A stretch of DNA of 45,076 nt from Bradyrhizobium murdochi (GTDB taxonomy: Bacteria > Pseudomonadota > Alphaproteobacteria > Rhizobiales > Xanthobacteraceae). The translations under genes were made by a program, and so were the position numbers. The notes below the pieces were generated by a model. It made no database searches. It was not told the origin of the DNA and saw nothing but the letters and a program-made list of their open reading frames with translations. The DNA lies in contig NZ_AXAU01000033.1 in the NCBI RefSeq assembly GCF_000472965.1, forward strand, positions 1 to 45,076, written 5' to 3'. This document shows positions 24,505 to 34,173 of this stretch, piece after piece (position 1 is the first letter of the stretch; each line of letters opens with the position of its first letter).

Positions 24505-25728
24505 TCACGCGCCTGCCGCAGCCAATGCCGGCGCCGTCTCGCGCCGCCACCAGGGACCGGCGCGGCGCAGGAGCAGACCGCCGACGATCAGCGTGGCGCC
24601 GAGTCCCGTCGGAATGCCGGTGAACATATAGCACACGATGAGAGCGACGATGGCGCCCAGCGCCGGAAGCTCGTAGGGGCGAAAGCCGCTCTGCAATCCA
24701 ACGCGGACCAGGAAGGCGATCGGGATCGCCAGCACCATCATGTCGTACATGAAGAGATAGGGCGTGGTCAGCAGCGTACCGGCGGCAAGCGCTGCCGCCT
24801 TCAAGGTGTAGGGCACGCGGCTTCGCCATATCAGCGCCAGCACCACGGCAACGGAGGCGGTGAGAACCCACTGGAATGCCCAGCCGAGCGGCTCGCTGCC
24901 GCCGAAGTAACGCACCAGCGAGAAGATGCTCTGCAGCTTCCACCATGTGGCTTTGCCCTCGGTCAGGAAAGCTTGCGAGAATCTCGGCATCCAGTGGAAG
25001 AACGCCAGCCAGCTCTCGATACCGAAGGCAAGCCATGAGGCAAAGGCCAGCACGATCGCCGTGACGGCGGCGCTGATGAAGACCCGCCATTGGCCGGCCG
25101 CGATCAACGCGATTGGAAACAGCAGCCCATATTGCGGCTTGTAGGTCAATAGCCCGAGGCAGATGCCTGCGAGCACCGGCCGTACCGGGATCAGATAGAG
25201 CGTGCCGCCGATCAGCGCCGCGGTGAGGAAGCCGTTCTGTCCGACCAGCGCATTGATGAACGCCATCGGAATGGCAAGCGCGAGCAGATAGCCGAAGGGG
25301 TGGCCGACGATCGCACGTATTGCGACGAGGAAGGGCAGGAAGCTGACCACGACCCAGCCGATAAAGGCTAACTGATAAGGAAGCCGCGCCAGCAACGATG
25401 CGACGAACAGAAACGGCGGCGGATAGTGCCAGGCAAAATAGCCGACAAAATCCTTACCCAGCTTGGCGACCTCGATCTGCTTCTGGATGTCCCAGTCATA
25501 GGCCTGCGCCGGAACGCCATCGAGCACCAGACGGCCGGCGGCCCAGACGTTGATGAAATCAGTCGGAATACCGAGGCCGTTGGTATCGTACACCCACCAG
25601 TGCGAGAAATACGCCGCTCCGCAAAGGCTCACATTTGCAACCGCCAGTAACAGGCAGACCCTGACGAGCCATTCGGGAATTGGAGCTTGGTCGCAGTTTG
25701 GTTTGGGGGTGGAAAGAGAGGCGGTCAT
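24505..25728 (-). CDS. DUF2029/GT87-type membrane glycosyltransferase
   Basis: A 407-residue polytopic protein with about ten membrane helices. It has the family hallmarks: an early periplasmic-loop motif DFINVWAAGRLVLDGVPAQA with YDW close by, HYPPPFLFVASLLARLPYQL, the central GQNGFLTAALIGG, LGLLTYKPQYGLLFPIAL (K-P-Q motif), and a late TPYLFMYDMMVLAIP. GT87 enzymes use polyprenyl-phosphate-linked sugars to decorate envelope glycans. Substrate is unknown. The start at 25728 (MTASLSTPKPN) has GGAAAGAGAGG-like purines upstream on the plus-strand complement and is preferred to 25776. Confidence 0.85.
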   Translation of the reverse strand: MTASLSTPKPNCDQAPIPEWLVRVCLLLAVANVSLCGAAYFSHWWVYDTNGLGIPTDFINVWAAGRLVLDGVPAQAYDWDIQKQIEVAKLGKDFVGYFAWHYPPPFLFVASLLARLPYQLAFIGWVVVSFLPFLVAIRAIVGHPFGYLLALAIPMAFINALVGQNGFLTAALIGGTLYLIPVRPVLAGICLGLLTYKPQYGLLFPIALIAAGQWRVFISAAVTAIVLAFASWLAFGIESWLAFFHWMPRFSQAFLTEGKATWWKLQSIFSLVRYFGGSEPLGWAFQWVLTASVAVVLALIWRSRVPYTLKAAALAAGTLLTTPYLFMYDMMVLAIPIAFLVRVGLQSGFRPYELPALGAIVALIVCYMFTGIPTGLGATLIVGGLLLRRAGPWWRRETAPALAAAGA

Positions 25729-25837
25729 GCGCGGTCCTTGCCTGGGCGCGCCCTGTCCGCACGCGCACACCCTCAAGCATTAGGCCGGACTGAATTGAGG
25801 AAATCTTAAGTTTTCGGGCGCTAGCAGCGGGATTTTA

Positions 25838-25952
25838 CGTCGTCCCTGCGAACGCAGGGACCCATAACCACCGGTGCTGTTTTCAAGGACGTCCACCCAA
25901 GTGCCTCATTGAGAATCACGCGGTATGGGTCCCCGCGTGCGCGGGGACGACG
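25838..25952. repeat. Inverted pair of REP-like palindromes (family A copy 2)
   Basis: The left unit CGTCGTCCCTGCGAACGCAG ... GGGACCCATAA faces the right unit TATGGGTCCCCGCGTGCGCG ... GGGGACGACG. The outer arms and the GGGACCCATA core match the element at 19733-19864. It separates the nrdB remnant from the glycosyltransferase gene. Confidence 0.75.
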
Positions 25953-25975
25953 AGCGGAGAGAGCATCCGCGTCCC

Positions 25976-26650
25976 CTACTCCCAGCTCAATGCGCCGCCG
26001 TTCTGGTACTCGATCACGCGCGTCTCGAAGAAATTCTTCTCCTTCTTCAGGTCCATCGCTTCCGACATCCAGGGAAACGGATTCTCGGTCTCGTCGAACA
26101 CCCGTTGCAGCCCGAGCTGCGCGCAGCGGCGATTGGCGATGAAGTGCATGTAGCTCTCGCACAGCGCCGCATTCAGCCCGAGAAATCCGCGCGGCATGGT
26201 GTCTCGCCCGTAGGCCGCTTCCAGCTCGGCCGCCTCGCGCACCATGGCGCGGACTTCGTCCTGGAACGCGTTGGTCCATAGATGCGGGTTTTCGATCTTG
26301 ATCTGGTTGATGACATCGATGCCGAAATTCAGGTGAATGGACTCATCGCGCAGGATGTACTGGTACTGCTCGGCGATGCCGACCATCTTGTTGCGGCGGC
26401 CGAGCGAGAGGATCTGCGCGAAGCCCGTATAGAATCACATGCCTTCGAATATGACGTAGAAGGCGACGAGATCGCGCAGGAACGCCTGGTCGGCTTGCGG
26501 CGTGCCGGTCCTGAAATCCGGATCGTCGAGATGCTGCGTGTGCTTGAGCGCCCAGGCTGCTTTGTCGGTAATCGATGGCACCTCGCGATACATGTTGAAC
26601 AGCTCGCCCTCGTCCAGCCCCAGGCTTTCGACGATGTATTGAAAGGTGTG
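25976..26650 (-). pseudogene. nrdB: Ribonucleotide reductase beta subunit remnant, N-terminus lost and in-frame stop
   Basis: The middle and C-terminal part of a class Ia-type NrdB. It starts abruptly at HTFQYIVESLGLDEGELF, runs through REVPSITDKAAWAL and FYVIFEGM to a TGA at 26435-26437, and resumes in the same frame with FYTGFAQILSLGRRNKMVGI, EQYQYILRDESIHLNFGID and the terminal GGALSWE. Intact family members normally have Trp or Phe where the TGA stands, so it looks like a point mutation. Iron ligands Glu in FEGM and Glu/His in RDESIHL remain. The early part with the first acidic ligand, the Glu-x-x-His pair and the radical Tyr is missing. The tail could be translated alone from 26386 but could not assemble the di-iron site. 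Confidence 0.88.
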
Positions 26651-27312
26651 GGCGTCTCGTCCGGCGAGAACAGCGTCCATTCGCCGTCGGCCTCGACGCG
26701 CTGCATGAAGAGGTCCGGCACCCAGCTTGCGGTGTTCATGTCATGAGTGCGGCGGCGGTCGTCACCGGTGTTCTTGCGCAGGTCCAAAAATTCCTCGATG
26801 TCGATGTGCCAGGTTTCGAGATAGGCGCAGACCGCGCCTTTGCGCTTGCCGCCCTGGTTGACGGCGATCGCGGTGTCATTGGCCACCTTTAGAAACGGCA
26901 CCACACCCTGGCTTTCGCCATTGGTGCCCTTGATGTGCGCGCCGAGCCCACGCACGCGGGTCCAGTCGTTGCCGAGCTCGCTGCGCATCAAGGCAAGCTC
27001 GACCTGGTCCTGCACGTCCTCGATATGAAAGGTACGGCCCTCGCTCATCCGGCGCGACAGCGCGCCGACGACGTCCGAGGTCAGTTGCTCGACAATTTCA
27101 TGCACGCGGCGAGATGCCGCCGCGCCATGCCCCTCGACCGCGAGAAACGCTTTGGTCATCGCGACCGAAATCTTGCTCGCGTCGAATTTCGAAACCGTGC
27201 CGTTGCGGCGAATCACCTGCATCGGCGGCTGCGCTTCCGAAGCGGCAAGCGATTCGGGGCGCAGTCGGATGAATGGAGCGACGTTGGCTTCGCGATCGAG
27301 AGAGAGTGACAT
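26650..27312 (-). pseudogene. nrdA: Ribonucleotide reductase alpha subunit remnant with internal deletion, fused to nrdB
   Basis: About 220 codons remain of a gene that should have several hundred more. Residues 2-112 are an intact N-terminus with an ATP-cone (MQVIRRNGTVSKFDASKIS to DQVELALMRS). At about 26980 the frame jumps directly to LGNDWTRVRGLGAHIKGTNG and GVVPFLKVANDTAIAVNQ, DIEEFLDLRKNTGDDRRR, an internal catalytic-domain region, so the intervening part is deleted in frame. At about 26650 (FSPDETP) the sequence crosses into nrdB, one base out of frame. The catalytic C-terminal half of NrdA, its Cys/Tyr radical path and the active-site loop are gone. Codon usage and protein conservation on both sides are good, so the decay looks recent. 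Confidence 0.88.
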
Positions 27313-27439
27313 CAAGAGACCCCGTGATGGTGTTGGGGCCGGATGTCTGAGAAGACGCTACAGCTTTAGCCTACGCGAAAACGCGGGCATGAACCTGCAA
27401 GCGCCGCCGGGACACCCCGCCCGTGGACGTTTTTTCGGT

Positions 27440-27625
27440 GTCGCGGCAGGTCTCCTGGCTCGCAGGTCGCTGTTGTCCCCGTGTCTTCCCGATGCGATGC
27501 CGCATCAGTGACGTCAGATTCGGAAACAACTCACTGCTTACAGTTGCGGGGGCAGCGCCGGATTTTCGCGGCTTTCGCGCGATACACCGGCTTCCCTCTT
27601 AGCCACCATGTGTTGGGCCATGGCG
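27440..27625 (-). ncRNA. Cobalamin (B12) riboswitch upstream of the nrdAB remnant
   Basis: Read on the minus strand the leader shows the conserved AdoCbl aptamer pieces in order: AAGAGGGAAGCCGGTG, GCTGCCCCCGCAACTGTAAG, GGGAAGAC and the B12 box AGCCAGGAGACCTGCC (27445-27460). About 130 nt separate the aptamer from the nrdA ATG at 27312. The shared 17-nt motif CGGGCGGGGTGTCCCGG (27408-27424) follows. Cobalamin riboswitches usually switch off B12-independent isozymes when the cofactor is present, and this is known for class I nrd operons in Streptomyces. Confidence 0.93.
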
Positions 27626-27637
27626 GACCGTGACGGC

Positions 27638-27669
27638 TATATCTCGTGTTATTCGGGTGCGGCTGTCAA
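27638..27669 (-). promoter_or_regulatory. Candidate promoter for the nrd riboswitch transcript
   Basis: A perfect TTGACA (-35, complement of 27664-27669) is followed on the minus strand by an AT-rich GAGATATA stretch (27638-27645) at 18-20 nt spacing. A start point there would lie just before the aptamer. The -10 match is imperfect. Confidence 0.4.
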
Positions 27670-27757
27670 TGGGCGAGCGGGCCATGCGCAAGAATTTCGG
27701 CGACGGAACCCTTCGGCTGTGAACAACAGTGATAACGCGCCGGCGAATGTCGTCGAG

Positions 27758-27786
27758 TTGACGCGCCTGCCGCGTTGCCGATAAGT
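27758..27786 (+). promoter_or_regulatory. Candidate promoter for the metE riboswitch transcript
   Basis: TTGACG (27758-27763) and ATAAGT (27781-27786) are separated by 17 bp. Transcription from here would begin near the first base of the metE aptamer. The match to the sigma-70 consensus is moderate. Confidence 0.4.
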
Positions 27787-27792
27787 GGACCC

Positions 27793-27980
27793 GTCGTGGT
27801 TCTTCGGCAGACGTTCTTCCGAAGCTAAGAGGGAAGCCGGTGCGGCCGAAAAGCCAAAGCCGGAGCTGCCCCCGCAACTGTAAGCGGCGAGCCGCTGTCC
27901 AACAAAGTCACTGAGACCTCACGAGGTTTCGGGAAGGCCGGACAGCAGCATTGACCCGCGAGCCAGGAGACCTGCCTCGA
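27793..27980 (+). ncRNA. Cobalamin (B12) riboswitch upstream of metE
   Basis: All conserved aptamer blocks are present: AAGAGGGAAGCCGGTG (about 27827-27842), GCTGCCCCCGCAACTGTAAG (about 27866-27884), GGGAAGGCCGG, GACCCGCGAGCCAGGAGACC and the B12 box AGCCAGGAGACCTGCC at 27961-27976. The same CGGGCGGGGTGTCCCGG motif as in the divergent riboswitch follows at 27996-28012. Gene expression is expected to fall when adenosylcobalamin is abundant, leaving methionine synthesis to the B12-dependent MetH. Confidence 0.95.
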
Positions 27981-28083
27981 CAACATACACGTCCTCGGGC
28001 GGGGTGTCCCGGTGGTGCGGTTGCGATTTTCCGCGCGCGCTCTGCCGTTCGCGAAAATCCAGACGTGTCACTTCGGCCTTTGC

Positions 28084-28098
28084 CCCCAACTTTTGGGG
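28084..28098 (+). promoter_or_regulatory. Hairpin over the metE ribosome binding site
   Basis: CCCCAA-CTT-TTGGGG forms a 6-bp stem whose right arm GGGG (28095-28098) is the only Shine-Dalgarno-like sequence, eight bases before the metE ATG. Folding would hide the ribosome site, so it may be the sequestering stem of the riboswitch expression platform. Inferred from sequence only. Confidence 0.45.
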
Positions 28099-28106
28099 TT
28101 AAGCCA

Positions 28107-30464
28107 ATGTCTTCTTCCACCATCTCCACTTCTTCACTTCCCGTTGCTTCCCTCGGCACGCCGCGCATCGGTCCGCGCCGCGAGTTGAAATTCGCGCTGG
28201 AGAGTTTCTGGTCCGGCGCAACCGACGAGAAGGCGCTGATAGAAACCGGCGTCGGGCTTCGCGCCGCCAACTGGGCGCGCCAGAAAAAGCTCGGCGTCAC
28301 GGTGATTCCGTCGAACGATTTCTCGTTCTACGACCAGATGCTCGACACATCCGTCATGGTCGGCGCAATCCCTGAAATCTATCGCTGGAACGGCGGGCCG
28401 GTCTCGCTTGCGACTTACTTCGCGATGGCCCGCGGCGCGCAAGGCAAGCCGCATGAGACGAGTTGCGGCCATGCCGGTCACGGGCATGACGATGCGCATG
28501 GCGTGCCGGCGCTGGAAATGACAAAATGGTTCGACACCAACTACCACTACATGGTGCCCGAGCTGGCGAAGGATCAGCAGTTCAACCTCGCCTCGCGCAA
28601 GCCGATCAAGGAATACGAGGAAGCCAAGGCGCTGGGCTATCAAACCCGCCCCGTGCTGGTCGGCCCCGTCACGTTTCTCAAACTCGCCAAGAGCAAGGAT
28701 GCCGGTTTCAATCCGCTGTCCCTGCTTGATCGCTTGCTGCCGGTTTACATCGAGGTGCTGCGCGAACTTGTTTACCGGGGCGCGGAATGGGTACAGATCG
28801 ACGAGCCGTGTCTCGTGCTCGACCTCGATATCGTCGCCCAGCAGGCGCTGCACTACGCCTATGCGGAGATCGCGAGCGCAGTGCCGCAGCTCAAGATCAT
28901 GCTCACGGCCTATTTTGGCGGGCTCGGCGCCAACCGCGACACCGCGCTATCCCTGCCCGTCGCCGGCCTGCATCTCGACCTCGTGCGCGCGCCGGAGCAG
29001 ATCGACGAGCTTGCAGGCTTCCCTGGTGACCGCGTGCTGTCGCTCGGAATCATCGATGGCCGTAACATCTGGCGTGCGGATTTGAGCCGGCTTCTCGACC
29101 GGCTCGAGCCCGTGATCGCCAAACTCGGCAGGCATCGTGTGCAGATCGCGCCCTCCTGTTCGCTACTGCATGTCCCGATCGATCTGGCGCTGGAGACTGG
29201 GCTCGATCCCGAAATCAAGAGCTGGCTCGCGTTTTCGATACAGAAGCTCGAGGAGCTGACCGCGCTCGGAACAGCGCTGGCCAGTGGCCGCGCAGCGGTC
29301 GAGGCCACGCTGAAAGCCTCGGACCAGGCGGCGACCTCCCGCAAGGCCTCGCCGCGCATTCACAATGCGAAGGTAGCGGCACGCGTTGCCGGCATCAATG
29401 AACCGATGCGCTTCCGCTCCAGCATCTTTGCAGAACGCGCCACCGTTCAGCGCAAGCGCTTCAACCTGCCGGCGTTCCCGACCACGACCATCGGCTCGTT
29501 CCCGCAAACCGCCGACGTCAGGAATGCCCGCTCCGCTCACGCCAAGGGCGCCCTCACGGACGAAGCCTATAAGCTCTATCTGCAGAACCAAACCGCCCGC
29601 ACCGTGCGCTGGCAGGAAAATATCGGACTCGACGTGCTCGTGCATGGCGAGTTCGAGCGCAACGACATGGTGCAGTATTTCGGCGAACAGCTCGCAGGCT
29701 TCGCTTTCACCGCGCACGGCTGGGTGCAATCCTACGGATCGCGCTACGTTCGCCCGCCTGTGCTATTCGGCGATGTCTCCCGGCCGAAGCCGATGACCGT
29801 CGAATGGTGGCAATATGCCCAGTCGCTGACGAAGAAGCCGATGAAGGCGATGCTCACCGGCCCCGTCACCATCCTGAACTGGTCGTTTGTCCGCGACGAC
29901 ATTCCGCGCAGCGAAGCCTGCCGGCAGATCGCGCTCGCGATCCGCGACGAGGTTACCGATCTCGAAGCCGCCGGCGCCGGCATGATCCAGATCGACGAGG
30001 CCGCGCTGCGGGAGGGCCTGCCGCTGCGCAAGTCCGAATGGAAGGTCTATCTCGACTGGGCCGTCGACGCCTTCCGCCTCTGTTCGTCCGGCGTGCGCGA
30101 CGAAACGCAGATCCACACCCACATGTGCTACTCGGAGTTCAACGACATTATCGGCGCGATCGGCGCGATGGACGCCGACGTGATCTCGATCGAAACCTCG
30201 CGTTCGAAGATGGAGTTGCTCGATGCGTTCAGGGATTACCGCTATCCGAACGAAATCGGCCCCGGCGTCTACGACATCCATTCGCCGCGGGTGCCCGAGA
30301 TCGGCGAGATGACCGGCCTGCTCAAGCTGGCGCGAGAGCGGCTCTCCGACACCCAGATTTGGATCAATCCGGATTGCGGATTGAAGACCCGCAAATGGGA
30401 GGAGGTCCGACCCGCGCTCGCCAACATGGTCGCCGCGGCCCGCGAGTTGCGCGCCACCGTGTAG
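28107..30464 (+). CDS. metE: Cobalamin-independent methionine synthase
   Basis: A 785-residue MetE (5-methyltetrahydropteroyltriglutamate-homocysteine methyltransferase), which transfers a methyl group from methyltetrahydrofolate to homocysteine without B12. N-terminal half: RIGPRRELKFALESFWSG to VLVGPVTFLKLAKSKD. C-terminal catalytic barrel: FPTTTIGSFPQTADVRNARS, VLVHGEFERNDMVQYFGEQL, zinc ligands in IHTHMCYSEFND (His, Cys) and INPDCGLKTRKWEE (Cys). An unusual His-rich insertion lies at residues 116-131 between ARGAQ and ALEMTKWFDTN. Start at 28107; the upstream frame overlaps the riboswitch. Repression by cobalamin is expected from the leader. Confidence 0.97.
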   Translation: MSSSTISTSSLPVASLGTPRIGPRRELKFALESFWSGATDEKALIETGVGLRAANWARQKKLGVTVIPSNDFSFYDQMLDTSVMVGAIPEIYRWNGGPVSLATYFAMARGAQGKPHETSCGHAGHGHDDAHGVPALEMTKWFDTNYHYMVPELAKDQQFNLASRKPIKEYEEAKALGYQTRPVLVGPVTFLKLAKSKDAGFNPLSLLDRLLPVYIEVLRELVYRGAEWVQIDEPCLVLDLDIVAQQALHYAYAEIASAVPQLKIMLTAYFGGLGANRDTALSLPVAGLHLDLVRAPEQIDELAGFPGDRVLSLGIIDGRNIWRADLSRLLDRLEPVIAKLGRHRVQIAPSCSLLHVPIDLALETGLDPEIKSWLAFSIQKLEELTALGTALASGRAAVEATLKASDQAATSRKASPRIHNAKVAARVAGINEPMRFRSSIFAERATVQRKRFNLPAFPTTTIGSFPQTADVRNARSAHAKGALTDEAYKLYLQNQTARTVRWQENIGLDVLVHGEFERNDMVQYFGEQLAGFAFTAHGWVQSYGSRYVRPPVLFGDVSRPKPMTVEWWQYAQSLTKKPMKAMLTGPVTILNWSFVRDDIPRSEACRQIALAIRDEVTDLEAAGAGMIQIDEAALREGLPLRKSEWKVYLDWAVDAFRLCSSGVRDETQIHTHMCYSEFNDIIGAIGAMDADVISIETSRSKMELLDAFRDYRYPNEIGPGVYDIHSPRVPEIGEMTGLLKLARERLSDTQIWINPDCGLKTRKWEEVRPALANMVAAARELRATV

Positions 30465-30479
30465 CGCGAAATTGCTGCC

Positions 30480-30609
30480 GCGTAGGGTGGGCAAAGGCGC
30501 GCTTCGCGCCGTGCCCACCATTTCTCCGGGATCTTCGATGTGATGGTGGGCACGCTTCCGCCTTCGCTCATTGAGCTACGGCGGACAAGTCGCTTTGCCC
30601 ACACTACAG
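30480..30609. repeat. Intergenic palindromic element (family D)
   Basis: Gene-free stretch after metE with GTAGGGTGGGCAAAGGCGCG ... GTGCCCACCATTT and GATGGTGGGCACGCTTCC ... GCTTTGCCCACACTAC arms. The ends GTAGGGTGGGCAAAG and CTTTGCCCACACTAC are complementary apart from a base or two, making a long cruciform. This pattern is a frequent rhizobial intergenic repeat. Confidence 0.75.
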
Positions 30610-30645
30610 CTTTATGATCACCGCGGCAGATCGAAGGAGACCGCA

Positions 30646-30846
30646 ATGCGCTTCTGGATTCAATGCACGAGGTTCGAGACGGGGCAGCCCATCCATATCA
30701 ACATCGCGCTCGTCGGCAGCATGTCGCGCGACGGCGAGCGCACCGTGCTGGCTTTTGTCGGCGGCGATGGGCAGACCATCGAGGTGACGGAGACGCCGGA
30801 ACACATTCTGGCTGTACACCTCGGGGCACCAGCCGCGGCGCCTTAG
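30646..30846 (+). CDS. Conserved-looking 66-residue protein of unknown function
   Basis: MRFWIQCTRFETGQPIHINI and onward to ILAVHLGAPAAAP. The start has GGAG at good spacing (GAAGGAGACCGCAATG). The protein is mostly beta-strand-like (NIALVGSMSRDG, TVLAFVGGDGQTIEV) with no membrane segment or known motif. A strong bidirectional terminator follows the stop, supporting it as a real gene. Confidence 0.7.
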   Translation: MRFWIQCTRFETGQPIHINIALVGSMSRDGERTVLAFVGGDGQTIEVTETPEHILAVHLGAPAAAP

Positions 30847-30852
30847 CACAAA

Positions 30853-30878
30853 AAAACGCGGCGTCACCGCCGCGTTTT
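30853..30878. terminator. Bidirectional terminator between the small gene and ftsH
   Basis: A perfect 11-bp stem AAAACGCGGCG / CGCCGCGTTTT with TCAC loop, with A-run on one side and T-run on the other, so it works on both strands. It separates the convergent plus-strand 66-residue gene and the minus-strand ftsH. Confidence 0.88.
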
Positions 30879-30901
30879 CGTTGTTCAGAACCGACCGCCG
30901 C

Positions 30902-32824
<1,923 letters not shown>

Positions 32825-32927
32825 TGATCTTCCTTCGTGGTCGCGCGGATCGCGGCCCTATGTCCTTGGTAGTAACCCTAGAATATTCCTTGGGTAGTGA
32901 GGCGAGAATCCCCGGTCCACTGCACCC

Positions 32928-32956
32928 AATCTAGGTGGCGCCCGGGTCAATGCCAA
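32928..32956 (-). promoter_or_regulatory. Candidate ftsH promoter, possibly heat-shock type
   Basis: On the minus strand TTGGCA is followed after 17 bp by TAGATT (sigma-70-like), and the same stretch reads CTTG-N18-CCTAGAT, close to the alphaproteobacterial RpoH pattern. The transcript would have a leader of about 100 nt before the ATG at 32824. ftsH is heat-induced in several alphaproteobacteria, which suits this reading; both assignments are by eye. Confidence 0.45.
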
Positions 32957-33091
32957 GGGAACCACACGGGACTATTTAACGCATCTTAACGCGATTCCCG
33001 GTCAAAACATGGCGCAAAAGGCCGGGGTTTTTCCGGGTGGTTAAGGCTCTCGGTCCCGATACTACCGCATATTGGGAGATAGGAACGCTTC

Positions 33092-34123
33092 TCACGCCCG
33101 GCTACCCCGCGGCGGCGCTGCATCGATATAAATTCGGCCTCCGGTAAGACTGATTGCGGCCCCGGCAAGCGTCTTTTTCAGTCTTGATTGCTTTTGGCCG
33201 TTCGCAATGGCGTTGTCCAGTACTGTTAGCAGCGCCTCGACCTTGCCAAGTTCCGCGGGTCCTTCGTGACCGACCCGATCAATCGCGCGCTTGAGCAGCC
33301 GAAGCCGGATTTCCTCGGGCAGACCGGCAAACGCCTGGGCATCGAACCCGAAGCGCGTGGCATCATCACGATCTCTCACCGCGAGATAGCGCTCGGCGCC
33401 ATCAGCCAGCACTTCAATCGCGGCATTCGCCCGCGCCAGCCTTGAAGCCAGCCGCGCCAGATTTCGGCTGTCACCGCCCTCCTCTGCCAAAGCCGGCATC
33501 AATGCACGCAGCCGCGGCCGCGTGAAGCTCACGTCGCGATTGGTGGGATCGTCGGCAAAGGCGATCTTTGCCTTGTCCAGCGTCGCGACGAGCCGGGATT
33601 TCGGGATATCCAGCAGCGGCCGCGCCAGCCACACGCCCTCGCGCTCGCTCTCGCGCGCCATCGCCGCGAGACCGGCGATGCCGCTGCCGCGCAGCATCCG
33701 CATCAACAGTGTCTCGGCCTGGTCGTCGCGGGTATGCGCGGTCAGGATGTGCGTCGCGCCGCTTGCCCGCGCAGCTTTCGCCAGCAGGCGATAGCGCGCC
33801 TCCCGCGCTGCAGCCGGCAAGCCGGTTTTCGGCTTGGCGCCGGTCCAGCGCAGCGTGCGATGGGGCAGATCAAGCGAGCGCGCGACGCGCTTGACGCCGC
33901 GCGCCTCGCGCGCGGCCTCGGGCCGCAAGCCATGATCGACAGTGACGGCGATCAACCGCGGCCCGCGTGACAACGCACGGCGCCAGCGGGCGGCAAGCCA
34001 CATCAGGGCAAGGGAATCGGGCCCGCCAGACACCGCCAGCACGAGCGCGGGCGCGACCTTCCAGTGCGCGAACAGCTCTTTCGCTTGCTGTACCGAGATC
34101 GGCGCGTGGTCGTCGTCAGGCAT
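33092..34123 (-). CDS. tilS: tRNA(Ile)-lysidine synthase
   Basis: A 343-residue enzyme that adds lysine to C34 of the CAU-anticodon tRNA-Ile so it reads AUA. The PP-loop is VLAVSGGPDSLALMWLAARW (about 28-47), followed by ITVDHGLRPEAAREA, AARE-ARYRLL, and HILTAHTRDDQAETLLMRML (DDQAET motif). Length matches the short alphaproteobacterial form. It lies 50 bp after cpoB on the same strand and before ftsH, the typical order. Confidence 0.94.
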   Translation of the reverse strand: MPDDDHAPISVQQAKELFAHWKVAPALVLAVSGGPDSLALMWLAARWRRALSRGPRLIAVTVDHGLRPEAAREARGVKRVARSLDLPHRTLRWTGAKPKTGLPAAAREARYRLLAKAARASGATHILTAHTRDDQAETLLMRMLRGSGIAGLAAMARESEREGVWLARPLLDIPKSRLVATLDKAKIAFADDPTNRDVSFTRPRLRALMPALAEEGGDSRNLARLASRLARANAAIEVLADGAERYLAVRDRDDATRFGFDAQAFAGLPEEIRLRLLKRAIDRVGHEGPAELGKVEALLTVLDNAIANGQKQSRLKKTLAGAAISLTGGRIYIDAAPPRGSRA

Positions 34124-34173
34124 GGCATCGCCAGTCTATTCGAGACCGATTGCGGCCTCGACCGGCTTATGCT

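Noticed and set aside
26435..26437. Selenocysteine reading of the TGA in nrdB
   Set aside because: The upstream iron ligands and radical Tyr are deleted, family members carry an aromatic residue here, and no selenocysteine form of this reductase is known; a nonsense mutation is simpler.
26329..26649. Continuation of the nrdA frame past the fusion point as a real protein
   Set aside because: After about 26650 the nrdA frame translates nrdB sequence out of frame into Arg/Ser/Thr-rich residues without conservation.
32976..32989. CtrA box upstream of ftsH
   Set aside because: The two TTAA halves are separated by six rather than seven bases, so it does not meet the consensus.
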